A DNA stretch of 42,995 nt, taken from positions 1-42,995 of IMG/VR virus record IMGVR_UViG_3300037153_000610. The stretch is one strand, 5' to 3'. Made by a program: the position numbers and the translations under genes. Below, one piece after another: positions 28,302 through 37,425 of this stretch; position 1 is the stretch's first letter, and each line of letters opens with the position of its first letter. Below the pieces are notes generated by a model that saw nothing but the letters and a program-made list of their open reading frames with translations, was not told the origin of the DNA and ran no database searches. This stretch comes from a virus.

Positions 28302-28445
28302 CTAGCCTCCACGACGCTCCGTCGCTGGCGGGCACGCCTTCGGCGCCGGACAGGTCGGGCAGTCCGGGCACGCGGGTTTCCTCAGGCAGCATGCGCCCAG
28401 CACTGGGAGCAGCAGCACCAGCAGCAGGGTCGCTTTCGCTCGCAT
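28302..28445 (-). CDS. Small lipoprotein, possible outer spanin (Rz1-like)
   Basis: A 47-residue protein with a lipoprotein signal peptide (MRAKATLLLVLLLPVLGACC, lipobox LGAC). The mature part is short and rich in proline and cysteine (RKPACPDCPTCPAPKACPPA), as in Rz1. It lies immediately before the endolysin gene. Outer spanins bridge to an inner-membrane partner to fuse the membranes; the partner could be the single-span protein encoded just upstream, though that is much larger than usual. The ATG has AAAGGGGA upstream. Confidence 0.7.
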   Translation of the reverse strand: MRAKATLLLVLLLPVLGACCLRKPACPDCPTCPAPKACPPATERRGG

Positions 28446-28468
28446 CGTCGTCAGTCCCCTTTCCCGTT

Positions 28469-29119
28469 TTATCGGTACACCACGAGATGTTCGGCCGCTT
28501 CCTGGAGCGCGACGCGGGCACTGGCTTGCTCGCGCTGGTCGAGCTGGCGCGGATAGAGCGCGCCGATGACCCCGATCAGCGTGCCGGGGCCGGGCGGGAT
28601 GCCGGCCAGGCACGCGAACTCGATGTGGCCGACGAGGCTGAAGGGTTCGCCGCATACCGTCTCGCCGTCGAGGATCGCGACCATCATCAGGTTCGCGTTC
28701 CGCTGGCGGACGAACAGCGGCGCGACGTGCCCGCCGATGGTCTCGCCTTGAAACTCCGCCGGCAGCGGCGCGTCGCCTTTCGTCCAGACCAGCAGCGTGC
28801 GCCGGTTTACCTCCAGCTCGACTTTCCAGATGCCGACGCCGTAGTCCGGCGCGAACGGGTTGACGAGTCGCTGCGCCGTCTGGCGCATCGTCTCGACGTC
28901 CGTCAGGACCAGCTTCGGTGGCGCCGCGAAGAACGCCGCCGCCGCGTTCGTCAGCCGGTCGCGCGCCTGCCAGACGACGGCGCCGAAGAGTGCGCTCAGG
29001 CCGAGGACGATCAGAATGAGCGCGCGCTGCCAGCTCTGCACGCTGAGCACCGCCTGGAGAATCGCCGCGAGCGTCGAGCGCGGCTCAGGCAGCGGTTCAC
29101 GCGGCGGCTCGTCGGTCAT
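28469..29119 (-). CDS. Membrane protein of the lysis region
   Basis: A 216-residue protein with one membrane helix (about residues 33-52, ALILIVLGLSALFGAVVWQA) and a large outer domain containing DYGVGIWKVELEVNRRTLL and NANLMMVAILDGETVCGEPF. The orientation is probably N-in, C-out. I do not recognise the family. Overlaps the upstream gene by four bases. It might be a regulator of lysis, an unusual inner spanin or an exclusion protein. Confidence 0.65.
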   Translation of the reverse strand: MTDEPPREPLPEPRSTLAAILQAVLSVQSWQRALILIVLGLSALFGAVVWQARDRLTNAAAAFFAAPPKLVLTDVETMRQTAQRLVNPFAPDYGVGIWKVELEVNRRTLLVWTKGDAPLPAEFQGETIGGHVAPLFVRQRNANLMMVAILDGETVCGEPFSLVGHIEFACLAGIPPGPGTLIGVIGALYPRQLDQREQASARVALQEAAEHLVVYR

Positions 29120-29490
29120 GCCGGCGGCTCCGGGGCGTCGACTGATGCTGCGACTGGTGACGAGGGCGGCGCGGGCGGCAGGACCGGCGCGCGCGGCGGG
29201 GCTGCCGGTAACGTCGACAGCACCGGCCCCGTGCGCGTCACCTGCGCGGCGCTCACCGGGTCGAGCGGCGTGCCGCCGTCGCCCGCGAAGCGACGCGGGT
29301 CGAGGCGCCGACGGTACTCGTCATAGGCATAGACAAAGTCCTTCGGCGTCGGCACGACGTCGGCGGTGGGTTTGACGATTGTGGTGCCGTCCTCCGCGAG
29401 GATCGGCCCGTACAGGCCGGTCAGGTCCTGGTCGTCCTGATGATACGCGAACACCCAATCGTCGCCCGGATAGACCACGTTTTGCGCCAT
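29116..29490 (-). CDS. Small protein following the tail spike
   Basis: A 124-residue protein. Residues 1-75 are conserved-looking (MAQNVVYPGDDWVFAYHQDD, PTPKDFVYAYDEYRRRL), and the remainder is proline/alanine-rich (PAAPPRAPVLPPAPPSSP). It comes after the spike gene and may be a chaperone or head of the fibre group, but there is no clear motif. AGGAGCGGGGG precedes the ATG at 29490. Confidence 0.6.
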   Translation of the reverse strand: MAQNVVYPGDDWVFAYHQDDQDLTGLYGPILAEDGTTIVKPTADVVPTPKDFVYAYDEYRRRLDPRRFAGDGGTPLDPVSAAQVTRTGPVLSTLPAAPPRAPVLPPAPPSSPVAASVDAPEPPA

Positions 29491-29505
29491 CGCCCCCGCT
29501 CCTGC

Positions 29506-30786
29506 CTACGGCCCGAAGCCCGTCCACACCATGCTGTTCGTGTTCCCGAGCGTGTCGTGCGCCGGACTACACGCGCCGAAATTTCCGAGGTTCAGCGTGG
29601 GCGTATCCGCGCGAATGAAGCCGAAATGGCTCGCGAGGAAGGTGAGCGGCGTCGAGCCGTTGTACGCAGACCAGTCGCCGCTGCCGCTGCCACTCGCAAT
29701 GATCGTCGCGTTGTCGTTCGCTTCGACGGCGTTGGTGTTGACCGAATTGTGCACGGTGATCTGCCGCGCGCGCAGTTCTGCGCCGCTCCCGCTGACGCGC
29801 ACGCCCTGATTCACGCTGTCGATCACCACCGTGTCGATGTTCGCGCTGCCGCCGGTCAGCATGAGGCCGGCGACGTAGTAGGGGCCGCCGCCTGCCGCGA
29901 TGTTCTGCACGGTCAGGTTCGACCCGAGGGCGGTGGCACCATCGACGCACGCCAGCCCGCCGCCGGCACAGTTGAGGACGTCGAGGTCAGCGAAGCCGAG
30001 ATAGCCGTTCCCATCGACGATGATCCCCTCGCCGCCCCAGCTCTGCGCGAGCACGTTGGAACAGTAGATCAGGTGCCCGCCCGTGATGTGCAAGCCGCGC
30101 GTGCCGGCCGCATTCGCCCCGACAATCGAACAATTGGTCAGGGCGTTCAGCTTCCCGAACAAGACGACGCCGTGCGACCCCGACGGGAACGACAGAATCG
30201 TCCCGCCCTCGCTCGTGCCGTTGATGGTGATGCGCTCCCCGTTGGGGTGGTCGATCGAGAGCGACCCGCCAAAGGTGTACGTGGCGTCGACCATCGCGAG
30301 CGTCACGTACGCGCTGGGCGCGATCGCGTAGGCGGCGAGGAATTGCAGCGCGCTCGCCAGGTTGTTGAACGGGTCGCCCGCAAACGGATTCGCCGGGTTC
30401 GCCACGCCGCCCGGCGCGATCAGAAACGTGACCGGCGACGTGATGACGTGGAAGTCTGCCCGCACCGTCGGGTTCGGGTAGCTCCCGCGCAGGTCGCCCC
30501 CCGCCGGCCCGCTGGGCGGCAGCGTCGTCGGGATGGTCGGCGCGAGCGCCAGACACATCGCCTGGATACAGCGCCAGAGCATCGTCGGGTCGCCCTTCGC
30601 TGGGCCGACGCCCGCGTGCGCGAGGAGCGCGTGCAGATTCAAGATCAGCTCGTTGAAGTCCTCGGCGGTCGGGATCGTGCCGGCCCCGCCGCCGCAGTCC
30701 TGAAAGAACCCGTTCGGATGCGGGCCAGGTGCGGAGATTGGCGGACAGACCGTCGCGGCGTCGGCGTTGTCAGGCAGCGTGAACAT
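29506..30786 (-). CDS. Tail spike with right-handed beta-helix
   Basis: A 426-residue protein. The N-terminal 110 residues (FNELILNLHALLAHAGV and so on) should attach it to the baseplate. A linker with GGDLRGSYPNPTVR follows. From about residue 160 there are repeating rungs such as ITINGTSEGGTILSF, LTNCSIVGANAAGTRGLHIT and LTVQNIAAGGGPYYVAGL, typical of a pectate-lyase-like beta-helix. Such spikes bind, and often cut, surface sugars. The GSYPNP linker also occurs in the collagen-like fibre at 32544-33803. Confidence 0.85.
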   Translation of the reverse strand: MFTLPDNADAATVCPPISAPGPHPNGFFQDCGGGAGTIPTAEDFNELILNLHALLAHAGVGPAKGDPTMLWRCIQAMCLALAPTIPTTLPPSGPAGGDLRGSYPNPTVRADFHVITSPVTFLIAPGGVANPANPFAGDPFNNLASALQFLAAYAIAPSAYVTLAMVDATYTFGGSLSIDHPNGERITINGTSEGGTILSFPSGSHGVVLFGKLNALTNCSIVGANAAGTRGLHITGGHLIYCSNVLAQSWGGEGIIVDGNGYLGFADLDVLNCAGGGLACVDGATALGSNLTVQNIAAGGGPYYVAGLMLTGGSANIDTVVIDSVNQGVRVSGSGAELRARQITVHNSVNTNAVEANDNATIIASGSGSGDWSAYNGSTPLTFLASHFGFIRADTPTLNLGNFGACSPAHDTLGNTNSMVWTGFGP

Positions 30787-31480
30787 CGGCCGGGTCCTCC
30801 GGGGACGGCGCGGCGTCGCGCGCGGCGTACAGGTAGTTGAACGTGACGACGGTGTGCGCGGGCGCGGCGCGCCGGATCACGCACTCGAGGACGGACGGGT
30901 CGAACGGCCCGGCGGCGAGCACGTTCACCTCCCACCAGAACTCGCACGCGCCAATCTGCGGGATCGAGTTCCCGGCGGTCTGCGGCGGACAGAGCTGATC
31001 GAGGCCGAGGCGCCAGGGCCGGTGCTCCGTGATCGTCACCGTGAAGCCGTAGGCCGCGGCCAGCGCGATGAAATAGGCGCGCGACTGCCCGCCGCGCGCG
31101 GCGAGCTTCGCGCACACGAGCTGCTGCTGCTGCTCGACGGGGACCGGCCAGTACGCTTGCGTGCAGACGTCGGGCAGGCCGACCATCGCCTCCCACTCGG
31201 GCAGGAGATCGACGGCGCCGCACGGGAACGACTCCGCCTGCAAGTGGCAATCGCTCGCATGGACCAGCGCGTACTCGTCGGCCGGCACGAACCAGAAATT
31301 CCAGAGCACCGTGCCCGCGATCCGCGGCCAGGCCGGGCCGCGCGGCAGGAGGTCGAGCAGCAGCTCGTGGAAGTCGTCGGCCGAGAGCCCGCAGAGCGCC
31401 GCCGCTTCGGGCGTCTGCGGCACCGGCCCGGGCGCGAATGGCCCGGCGCCCACGACCGAGGACCCTGCGTCAAGGGACAT
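30770..31480 (-). CDS. Baseplate protein, Mu gp48 (DUF2313) family
   Basis: A 236-residue protein. The segment LLDLLPRGPAWPR and, further on, DLLPEWEAMVGLPDVCTQ are the signature of the DUF2313/YmfQ family. Mu gp48 follows gp47 and closes the baseplate wedge, anchoring the fibres. The C-terminal domain (EFWWEVNVLAAGPFDPSVLE) is likewise conserved. The start overlaps gp47 by 11 bases. Confidence 0.92.
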   Translation of the reverse strand: MSLDAGSSVVGAGPFAPGPVPQTPEAAALCGLSADDFHELLLDLLPRGPAWPRIAGTVLWNFWFVPADEYALVHASDCHLQAESFPCGAVDLLPEWEAMVGLPDVCTQAYWPVPVEQQQQLVCAKLAARGGQSRAYFIALAAAYGFTVTITEHRPWRLGLDQLCPPQTAGNSIPQIGACEFWWEVNVLAAGPFDPSVLECVIRRAAPAHTVVTFNYLYAARDAAPSPEDPADVHAA

Positions 31481-32540
31481 AGGTCACCGTCCCGAGCACC
31501 GCGAGGTAGCCGATCGGACAGACGACGTCGCCCGGCGGCACGATGATGTGGTGGTGGCGCTCCCCGACCGCGACCGAAACCGCTTCCCAGAGCCACGAGA
31601 CGTAGATGGTCGCGCCCGGGATGGCGTTGCGGCGGAACGTGTCCACGAGCTCGGCGTTGGCGGCCGCCTGCACGTCCGGCCTATCAGGAGGAAAGAGATC
31701 CTGCACCGTGACGTTCACTGGGAGCGGCAGCGGCGCCAGCACGTAGACCTGCGCCGTCACCGGCCGCATGAGGTCCAGATGTGCCTGGACGATTGCCACG
31801 TCGGCCGGCGTCGGAAAGCCGTCGGGTGCGCGCACGTCGTCCATCATGAAGCGGACGACAACGGTGCCGGCCCCGAACTCCTGCGGATAGACCCACGCGC
31901 GCGTCACGCCCGGCACCTCGAGCGCCCATTCGACGTAGTCCGAGGCCGAGCCGCCCTGCGGCGGGAGTTGAATCCGCAGCAGCAGGCGCGCGCGGAGGTG
32001 CTCGTCGGTCTCGACGTCGGCGCCGCCCGCCAGGCCGGGCTCCGCGACCATCGCGGCGCGCTGCACGCCGGTCGCCGTCGTCACGGCCTGGACCTGCGTA
32101 TTGGGCGCCGCATTTCCCGCCGCGCCGGCCACGGAGGCCGTCACCGGCACCGCGGCCGTGCCACCGGCGCCGATGGTCGCCGCCGCGTCGGCGTCGTAGA
32201 GCACGTTGTCCGACCGCTGCCAGGTGGCGCTCTCGGGGACGACGGCGCCGGGCGTGCCGGTGACCGTCAGCGTACCGACCGCGAAGGCCGCGGGCTCGCG
32301 GTCGACGCCCCAGATGGACGCCCAGCGATCGAGGAAGACGGTCTCGCACGTGTCGGGGAACAGTTGGCCCGCGAGCCACGTCTCGTAGTCGAACTGTGCG
32401 TTGGAGAGTTCCGCCAGCACGTCCGCGATGACGCGCAGGTTCGACTGGCGGAGCAGCGCGTCGGCGCCGGGGAGCCGCGCGCCGAAGTCCTGGCGGATGC
32501 GGTCGCGCAGCTCCGCGAGCGTGGGGCGCGTGAACGGCAT
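31470..32540 (-). CDS. Baseplate J-like protein (Mu gp47)
   Basis: A 356-residue protein. Family features are the N-terminal LAELRDRIRQDFGARLPGAD, the middle segment GTLTVTGTPGAVVPESATWQ, and ETDEHLRARLLLRIQLPPQG followed by GSASDYVEWALEVPGVTRAW. It forms wedges around the hub and triggers sheath contraction. Normally it follows gp46; here four fibre-type genes are between the two. Confidence 0.95.
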   Translation of the reverse strand: MPFTRPTLAELRDRIRQDFGARLPGADALLRQSNLRVIADVLAELSNAQFDYETWLAGQLFPDTCETVFLDRWASIWGVDREPAAFAVGTLTVTGTPGAVVPESATWQRSDNVLYDADAAATIGAGGTAAVPVTASVAGAAGNAAPNTQVQAVTTATGVQRAAMVAEPGLAGGADVETDEHLRARLLLRIQLPPQGGSASDYVEWALEVPGVTRAWVYPQEFGAGTVVVRFMMDDVRAPDGFPTPADVAIVQAHLDLMRPVTAQVYVLAPLPLPVNVTVQDLFPPDRPDVQAAANAELVDTFRRNAIPGATIYVSWLWEAVSVAVGERHHHIIVPPGDVVCPIGYLAVLGTVTYVP

Positions 32541-32543
32541 CGA

Positions 32544-33803
32544 TTACGCCATCTCCAGCGCGAGGAACGAAATGCCCGCGAGACTCGTCGTCGTGCCGGT
32601 CGTGTCCTGCCCGGTGATCGTGATCGTGTGCGCGCCGGCGGCGACTCCTGCGGCGAAGTGCACCAGCGTCGGACTCCACGCGAGCGTGTTGCCCTTGTTG
32701 ACCGTCACGGCGCCCGGCGCGAACGTCGCGACGGTCGTACCGTCCAGCTTGAGGCGCAGCGTCACGGTATGGGTTCCGGTGGCGGGCACGTCGGCCAGCA
32801 GGAGGGTCACGCACGCGAGCAGGAGCAGGCCGCCGCCGTTCGTCGTCGTGATCGCCTTCGTGTAGAGCGTCGCCTCCGTTGCCCCGACGGCGGTCCCCTG
32901 TGCGGTGACGGTCTGTGCTTGCGCGGCACCCGTCGACGCGCCCGCGGCGAGCTGCGCGAGCGTCACCGCGTCGGTCGCCAGGCCGGGATTCGGATAGCTG
33001 CCCGATAACGATCCGCCGGCCGGTCCCGTGCTGGGGCCGGGCGGCCCTTGCGGCCCCGTCGCACCCGTCGCACCTTGCGGCCCGGTCGGGCCGGTCTGCC
33101 CTTGTTGCCCTTGTTGCCCCGTCGCGCCCTGCGGCCCTTGCGGCCCCTGCGCCCCCTGGTCGCCCTTCGCACCTTGCGGCCCGGTTGGTCCCGTCGAGCC
33201 GTCCTGGCCTGGCTGTCCTGGCGGCCCCGGCGGCCCTTGCTGACCCTGCGCCCCTTGCTGCCCTTGCGGCCCCGGATCGCCCTGCGGCCCGGCTGGCCCT
33301 TGCGGCCCCTGCGGCCCTGGCGGCCCTGGCGGCCCAGGCGCCCCGCCGCCCGTGGGCGGCAGATAGACGAGCGTCGGGCCGTCCGCGACCGACAGCACGC
33401 TGCCGACGTCGCTCGCGGTCGGCGTCGGCGGAATCCCCGGCGCCACCAGCTTGCCCGGTACCGTCAGCCCCTCGCTGTCGAACGTGGCGACGACGTTGCC
33501 GGCGCATTCGACCTCGCAGGCGCCGGCCACCTCGAGCGTCAGGTCATCGCCGTCGGCCTCGATGCACGGGCACTGCTGCGAGGGATTGCCGAAGTGGACC
33601 GCCGAGTCGTTCGCGAGCGACAGCGAACGGTCGGGCGGCACCGGCGACATGAGGCCGCTCGACGCATTGTCCTGCCAGAGCGCACTGAGCCCGGTGCCCG
33701 CCGTCCACGCCTGGCCGTCCCACGTGTAGATGATGCCGTTCGGCGCGGTGTACTCCTGGCCGATCGTCAGCGGCGGCGGCGGAAAGACGAGCGCGGCGCT
33801 CAT
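32544..33803 (-). CDS. Collagen-like tail fibre
   Basis: A 419-residue protein with three parts. Residues 1-150 are a baseplate-attachment-type head with [20 protein letters not shown]. Residues 153-257 are 35 uninterrupted Gly-X-Y triplets rich in Pro and Gln, which should make a collagen triple helix. Then [20 protein letters not shown] leads to a C-terminal beta domain ([17 protein letters not shown]) that probably trimerises and binds the receptor. Bacterial prolines are not usually hydroxylated, so the Gln-rich triplets may stabilise the helix. Confidence 0.9.
   Translation of the reverse strand: MSAALVFPPPPLTIGQEYTAPNGIIYTWDGQAWTAGTGLSALWQDNASSGLMSPVPPDRSLSLANDSAVHFGNPSQQCPCIEADGDDLTLEVAGACEVECAGNVVATFDSEGLTVPGKLVAPGIPPTPTASDVGSVLSVADGPTLVYLPPTGGGAPGPPGPPGPQGPQGPAGPQGDPGPQGQQGAQGQQGPPGPPGQPGQDGSTGPTGPQGAKGDQGAQGPQGPQGATGQQGQQGQTGPTGPQGATGATGPQGPPGPSTGPAGGSLSGSYPNPGLATDAVTLAQLAAGASTGAAQAQTVTAQGTAVGATEATLYTKAITTTNGGGLLLLACVTLLLADVPATGTHTVTLRLKLDGTTVATFAPGAVTVNKGNTLAWSPTLVHFAAGVAAGAHTITITGQDTTGTTTSLAGISFLALEMA
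33030..33342. repeat. Collagen-coding triplet repeat
   Basis: About 315 bases of nine-base periodic sequence encode the Gly-X-Y region of the fibre at 32544-33803. On the plus strand it appears as GGCCCTTGC-like units. Such repeats change length easily by slippage. Confidence 0.9.
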
Positions 33804-33816
33804 GTCGTCGACTCCT

Positions 33817-34566
33817 TCACGGTGCTTGCGACGAGACCGCGCGGCGGCGCCACGTCGGGGTGGTCCCTGTCCACACCTCGGCGAGGGCTTGCGACGCCCG
33901 GACCGCCGTCGGCGCCCCGGTGTTCGTCGCCCACACCTCGGTCAAGTCCTGTGACGCGTAGACACTCGTCGGCGGCTGGTTTTGCGCCCACACCTCGACG
34001 AGGGTTTGCGACGCGCGAGCAACCGGCGTGTCGGCAACCCACACCTCGGGCACGACTTGACTCGCCCGGAGGTCGGGAATGACCACCGGCCCCTCGAACG
34101 CGACGTCGATCAAATAAAAGTCGTTCGGGCTCGTGCCGCTTGGATACGCCGATTGCGACCCGCTGACCCAACACCCCCCGGCATATTTCATGATCGTGCC
34201 GAGTTGCAGGTTCGCGTTTGCCGAGTCGCCCCCCCGATACCCCCATGTCCCGGTGTTGTGAGAAATGCCGATCCGGTATCGCGCGTTCGCGGTGACGGCG
34301 ACGGGTGTCGTTAACGTAACGGTTTGCCACCCCGACGACGTCTCGCCACTAAACGCTTGACTCCCGAGCAACGTCGGTCCGGTTTCCGACCAGAGAAAGG
34401 CGGTGTGGGTCCCGGTATCGGAGGAGTCCTTGTAAAACGAAATCGCGTTCACGTTGCCGTTGTACCCGGGAATCCAGATTTGCCCTTGCACGGTATTGCC
34501 CGTGCCGTTGTAGCTATAGGAACCGGGGTTGGCGCCCGCAAAGAACGTGTAGACCTGTGTTGGCAT
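33817..34566 (-). CDS. Fibre/adhesin with DUF4082-like domain and ASQ repeats
   Basis: A 249-residue protein. The N-terminal 165 residues ([60 protein letters not shown]) match the DUF4082 type of carbohydrate-binding-like jelly roll. The C-terminus has four copies of an ASQxxxEVW unit of 17-20 residues ([40 protein letters not shown]). It is likely a surface-binding protein. ATG at 34566 lies five bases after the previous stop. Confidence 0.8.
   Translation of the reverse strand: MPTQVYTFFAGANPGSYSYNGTGNTVQGQIWIPGYNGNVNAISFYKDSSDTGTHTAFLWSETGPTLLGSQAFSGETSSGWQTVTLTTPVAVTANARYRIGISHNTGTWGYRGGDSANANLQLGTIMKYAGGCWVSGSQSAYPSGTSPNDFYLIDVAFEGPVVIPDLRASQVVPEVWVADTPVARASQTLVEVWAQNQPPTSVYASQDLTEVWATNTGAPTAVRASQALAEVWTGTTPTWRRRAVSSQAP
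33866..34075. repeat. Four tandem ASQxxxEVW-coding repeats
   Basis: CACACCTCG recurs at 33872, 33932, 33989 and 34040 with spacings of 60, 57 and 51 bases, always in frame with the adhesin gene. Confidence 0.85.
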
Positions 34567-34571
34567 TGCGC

Positions 34572-36104
34572 TTAGAGCGTCACCCTTTGCCCGACTTGCA
34601 TCGCGTTCACACCCGCGAGCGTCCACGCGACCCCGGTCGCCGGATCGACGGCATCGACCCGCGAGACGTAGGTGTACGTCGAGCTAATCGCGGTGTCGGT
34701 GCCCGCGACCTCGGTCGAGGCGGATTTGACGCGCACCTGCGCCTGGCGGGTGCCGGCGTCGGATTTCCGCATGTAGACTTTCGACACCACGGCGAGCACG
34801 GCGAAGGGCGTCACGGCGAGCGGCGACACGGTGTACAAATCCTCGGCGTTGACCACCGAGCTATACACAAAGTCGGTGTCGCCGTTCGCGAGGGGTTCCG
34901 CCACGGCGGCGGCGTTCATGCCCATCGTATGCGTGCAGCCGGCCGTGTTCCCGCCCGTCTCGGTCGAGGCGGGGCACGATGCCGGGAACCCACTCGCGAA
35001 GGGTTGCGCGAGGGCCAAGTGATCGTTCAGCCCGTAAATCCACGCGCTCGTCGTCGTCGAGAACGAGGCACTTGCCAGCAAGCAGACCCACACTTGCGAC
35101 GTCGGAAGCAGATAAACGCCGGGCGTAAACGGGAGGTCGAGCACCCCGGCGCCGGGGTTCGTGATGATCGCCGACGTGCCGAGGCGGGTGCCGGGATCGT
35201 TCGCGTTCCCCCACGGCCCCGCAGTCGAACGCGCCGTCGGTCCGTCATTCGCGTAGATGGCCGCTTGAATCTGCCCCGTAAGCGCCGACTGGAGGATGAT
35301 CGTCACCTTCGTCACGACACTCGCCCGCGCCGGGAGCGCCATTTGAATGGGCAGGATCGTGTTCGCCGGCATGGTGATGTTGCCAGCGCCGCCCGAGGTT
35401 GGCGACGTCACGATGCCCGCGAGCGAGGTAGCAAAGTCTTTCTGTGCGGTATCGAACGCCGCCAGTTGGCACACCCCCCGTACGTCGCCCACCCAATCGT
35501 TCGGCGCGGGTGCGCTGCCTGAGTACACGAGGAGATCGTCGACGCGCGGGGCGTTCGCGCCCCCCGTCACCACAATGACGTTCGCGTAGTTGTTTGCCGT
35601 ACCGCCGCGCGTGTTGAGGTTCGTCGGGCTCGCGAAGCTATCGGACGTCTGGCCGTTCTTCCGCACGGTCAGCGAGCCGGCGGTGTTCGAGATCACGACC
35701 CGAATCTGAAAATGCGTCCAGACGTCCTGTGCAAACGCGCCGGTGTACGTTGCGAGCACTGTCCCCGTCTGAATCCCTGATTTCAGCACGATGTTGCCGC
35801 TGGATTCCAGCACGATCGTACACTGCGCCGTGGCGCCGTCGCGAAGAATGACGTACACCTCAGGCGTCGTCCCGGAGAGGGCACCGGGACGATAGTAGGC
35901 CAGGGTGAGGAAGATCGTTGCCTCGTTCGACGACAGATTTTTCTGCAAGCTCACGCCGCTGAGATTCGTAATTCCTTGTCCCGTCCCGAAACGCGTATTC
36001 GCCCCCGTGGTGAAGGTCGGCAAACTGGTCACCGAATCCCACACGCTGCGCGCCACGTCGGCGGTCGAGCCGTAGTAGTCGAAACTGTCCGCGACGATCC
36101 ACAT
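34572..36104 (-). CDS. Large tail fibre with lectin-like N-terminal domain
   Basis: A 510-residue protein. Residues 1-200 have a concanavalin-like layout (MWIVADSFDYYGSTADVARS ... WTHFQIRVVISNTAGSLTVR) as in LamG-type tail proteins. Then follows LLVYSGSAPAPNDWVGDVRG, a DUF4082-like region (ALTGQIQAAIYANDGPTARS) and a C-terminal beta domain with YTYVSRVDAVDPATGVAW. It should bind the cell surface. Coupled to the upstream gene through TAATG. Confidence 0.8.
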   Translation of the reverse strand: MWIVADSFDYYGSTADVARSVWDSVTSLPTFTTGANTRFGTGQGITNLSGVSLQKNLSSNEATIFLTLAYYRPGALSGTTPEVYVILRDGATAQCTIVLESSGNIVLKSGIQTGTVLATYTGAFAQDVWTHFQIRVVISNTAGSLTVRKNGQTSDSFASPTNLNTRGGTANNYANVIVVTGGANAPRVDDLLVYSGSAPAPNDWVGDVRGVCQLAAFDTAQKDFATSLAGIVTSPTSGGAGNITMPANTILPIQMALPARASVVTKVTIILQSALTGQIQAAIYANDGPTARSTAGPWGNANDPGTRLGTSAIITNPGAGVLDLPFTPGVYLLPTSQVWVCLLASASFSTTTSAWIYGLNDHLALAQPFASGFPASCPASTETGGNTAGCTHTMGMNAAAVAEPLANGDTDFVYSSVVNAEDLYTVSPLAVTPFAVLAVVSKVYMRKSDAGTRQAQVRVKSASTEVAGTDTAISSTYTYVSRVDAVDPATGVAWTLAGVNAMQVGQRVTL

Positions 36105-36838
36105 TAGAGTGCCCCCCGGAGCGTCCAGGTCGGATCGGCGAGCGTCGCGTCGGCTGGCGTCGCGGCGATGATCTCGATCCGATCGCCCACGCCGACTGCG
36201 ACACTCGTCGCCCACACGAACGTCGCCACCGTCGCGCCCGCCGCCCACTGAATCTTCCCCTTCGACGCGCCGTTCACCTGGACGTCGAAGAGGGTCAGCG
36301 CCGTCGCCGCGCCCTTCGCGAGCGCCTGGCTGCCGGTCAGGCCGGCCGGCAGCGTGAACGCCATGGCCGCGTCGTAGAGCGCGACCGAGAGGCCGGCCGT
36401 CGGCACGCCGCCGAGCGAGCCGGCAAGCAGGTAGAACTGGCCGCCGATCAGCTTCCCGACACTCGCCATCGCCGGCACGAACTGCGACGTCACGCCGTCG
36501 TTGTAATAGACGTACAGGTTGCCGTCCGTCGTGCGCCACCAGAGCTGGCCGACCACCGGCGACGCCGGCGCCGAGGGCCCGATGACCACCGGCGGCGGCG
36601 CGCCGGGCAGGCTGTTGAACGCGGTCACCAGGTCGTTGTGCGCCGCGAACACGGTGTCCAGGTCCGCGTCAACCTCGCTGTCGTGAATGATGTCGTACCC
36701 GAGCGCCACCTCGGTCACGTACTCCCGCGTGCCGCCGCTCTTCACCGGCCGCAGAATGGATGCGGGCGTCCCGCTCCGCACGCGCCCGATCGTGATCGCG
36801 CGGCGCGCCGCGTTCCGCGTGAGTCTATCGTCCGTCAT
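36104..36838 (-). CDS. Tail fibre/receptor-binding type protein
   Basis: A 244-residue protein. The middle segment VVGQLWWRTTDGNLYVYYND followed by GVTSQFV is common to many phage fibre proteins (GxLWWxxxxGxLYVYYxDG). The C-terminal 120 residues are beta-rich (GGQFYLLAGSLGGVPTAGLS) and end in WTLRGAL. The ATG at 36838 overlaps the gp46 stop (ATGA). It is the first of four fibre genes inserted between gp46 and gp47. Confidence 0.8.
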   Translation of the reverse strand: MTDDRLTRNAARRAITIGRVRSGTPASILRPVKSGGTREYVTEVALGYDIIHDSEVDADLDTVFAAHNDLVTAFNSLPGAPPPVVIGPSAPASPVVGQLWWRTTDGNLYVYYNDGVTSQFVPAMASVGKLIGGQFYLLAGSLGGVPTAGLSVALYDAAMAFTLPAGLTGSQALAKGAATALTLFDVQVNGASKGKIQWAAGATVATFVWATSVAVGVGDRIEIIAATPADATLADPTWTLRGAL

Positions 36839-37422
36839 CGGCCTTCCTCCCACGGGTCGATGTTCCAGCGCGCGACGTTCCAGACCGTGTGGTGCCGCGG
36901 CGGCGCCGGGGCGATCGGCGGCGCGAGTGGCAGGAAGAGCTGGTCCCACGCCCATGCGTAGCGCATGTCGTAGGTCGTCCCGTCCTGGCGGAGGATCCGA
37001 ATCCGCATCCCGAGGTAGCCAGGCGGGAAGCCCTGCGCGTCGAGCCACATTGCTTGAATGTCAACGCGCGCCGCGACGCCGTCCGCGGTCATCCAGGCGA
37101 GCGCCTCGGCGGCGTACTGGCACGCGCGCTGCCGCGTCTGATCGGTCGCCTTCTCCCGCGCGAGTAACCAGAGGCGCGAGCCCATCGCCCCTTCCGGGGG
37201 CGCGTCCTGGTCGCCCACCGGGCCGGTGTTGCCCCACCACCCGCGGCGGTCGTCGCTCATGTCGGGGAGCACGTCGTCGACGCGCGCACTGTTGTCCGTG
37301 AACAGCGAGAGAATCACCGAGGTCTGGAGATCATGGTCGGTCTCCAGGCCGGGCGGGTCCATCATCCAATCGGCCGCCCAGGGCGCCGTGTCCGGGTTCC
37401 ACGCGGTGCGCACGTCGGGCAT
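36835..37422 (-). CDS. Baseplate protein, Mu gp46 family
   Basis: A 195-residue protein. It has the gp46 features LQTSVILSLFTDNSARVDDV and the Trp-Gly-rich RRGWWGNTGPV, followed by GSRLWLLAREKATDQTRQRA. In Mu the protein is a small wedge component similar to T4 gp25. The last 60 residues are an unusual extension with MRYAWAWDQLFLPLAPPIAP. Confidence 0.92.
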   Translation of the reverse strand: MPDVRTAWNPDTAPWAADWMMDPPGLETDHDLQTSVILSLFTDNSARVDDVLPDMSDDRRGWWGNTGPVGDQDAPPEGAMGSRLWLLAREKATDQTRQRACQYAAEALAWMTADGVAARVDIQAMWLDAQGFPPGYLGMRIRILRQDGTTYDMRYAWAWDQLFLPLAPPIAPAPPRHHTVWNVARWNIDPWEEGR

Positions 37423-37425
37423 GCG

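Noticed and set aside
33030-34075. CRISPR-like repeats
   Set aside because: Both repeat arrays are in frame with fibre genes (collagen triplets and ASQxxxEVW units), have no unique spacers, and no cas genes are present.
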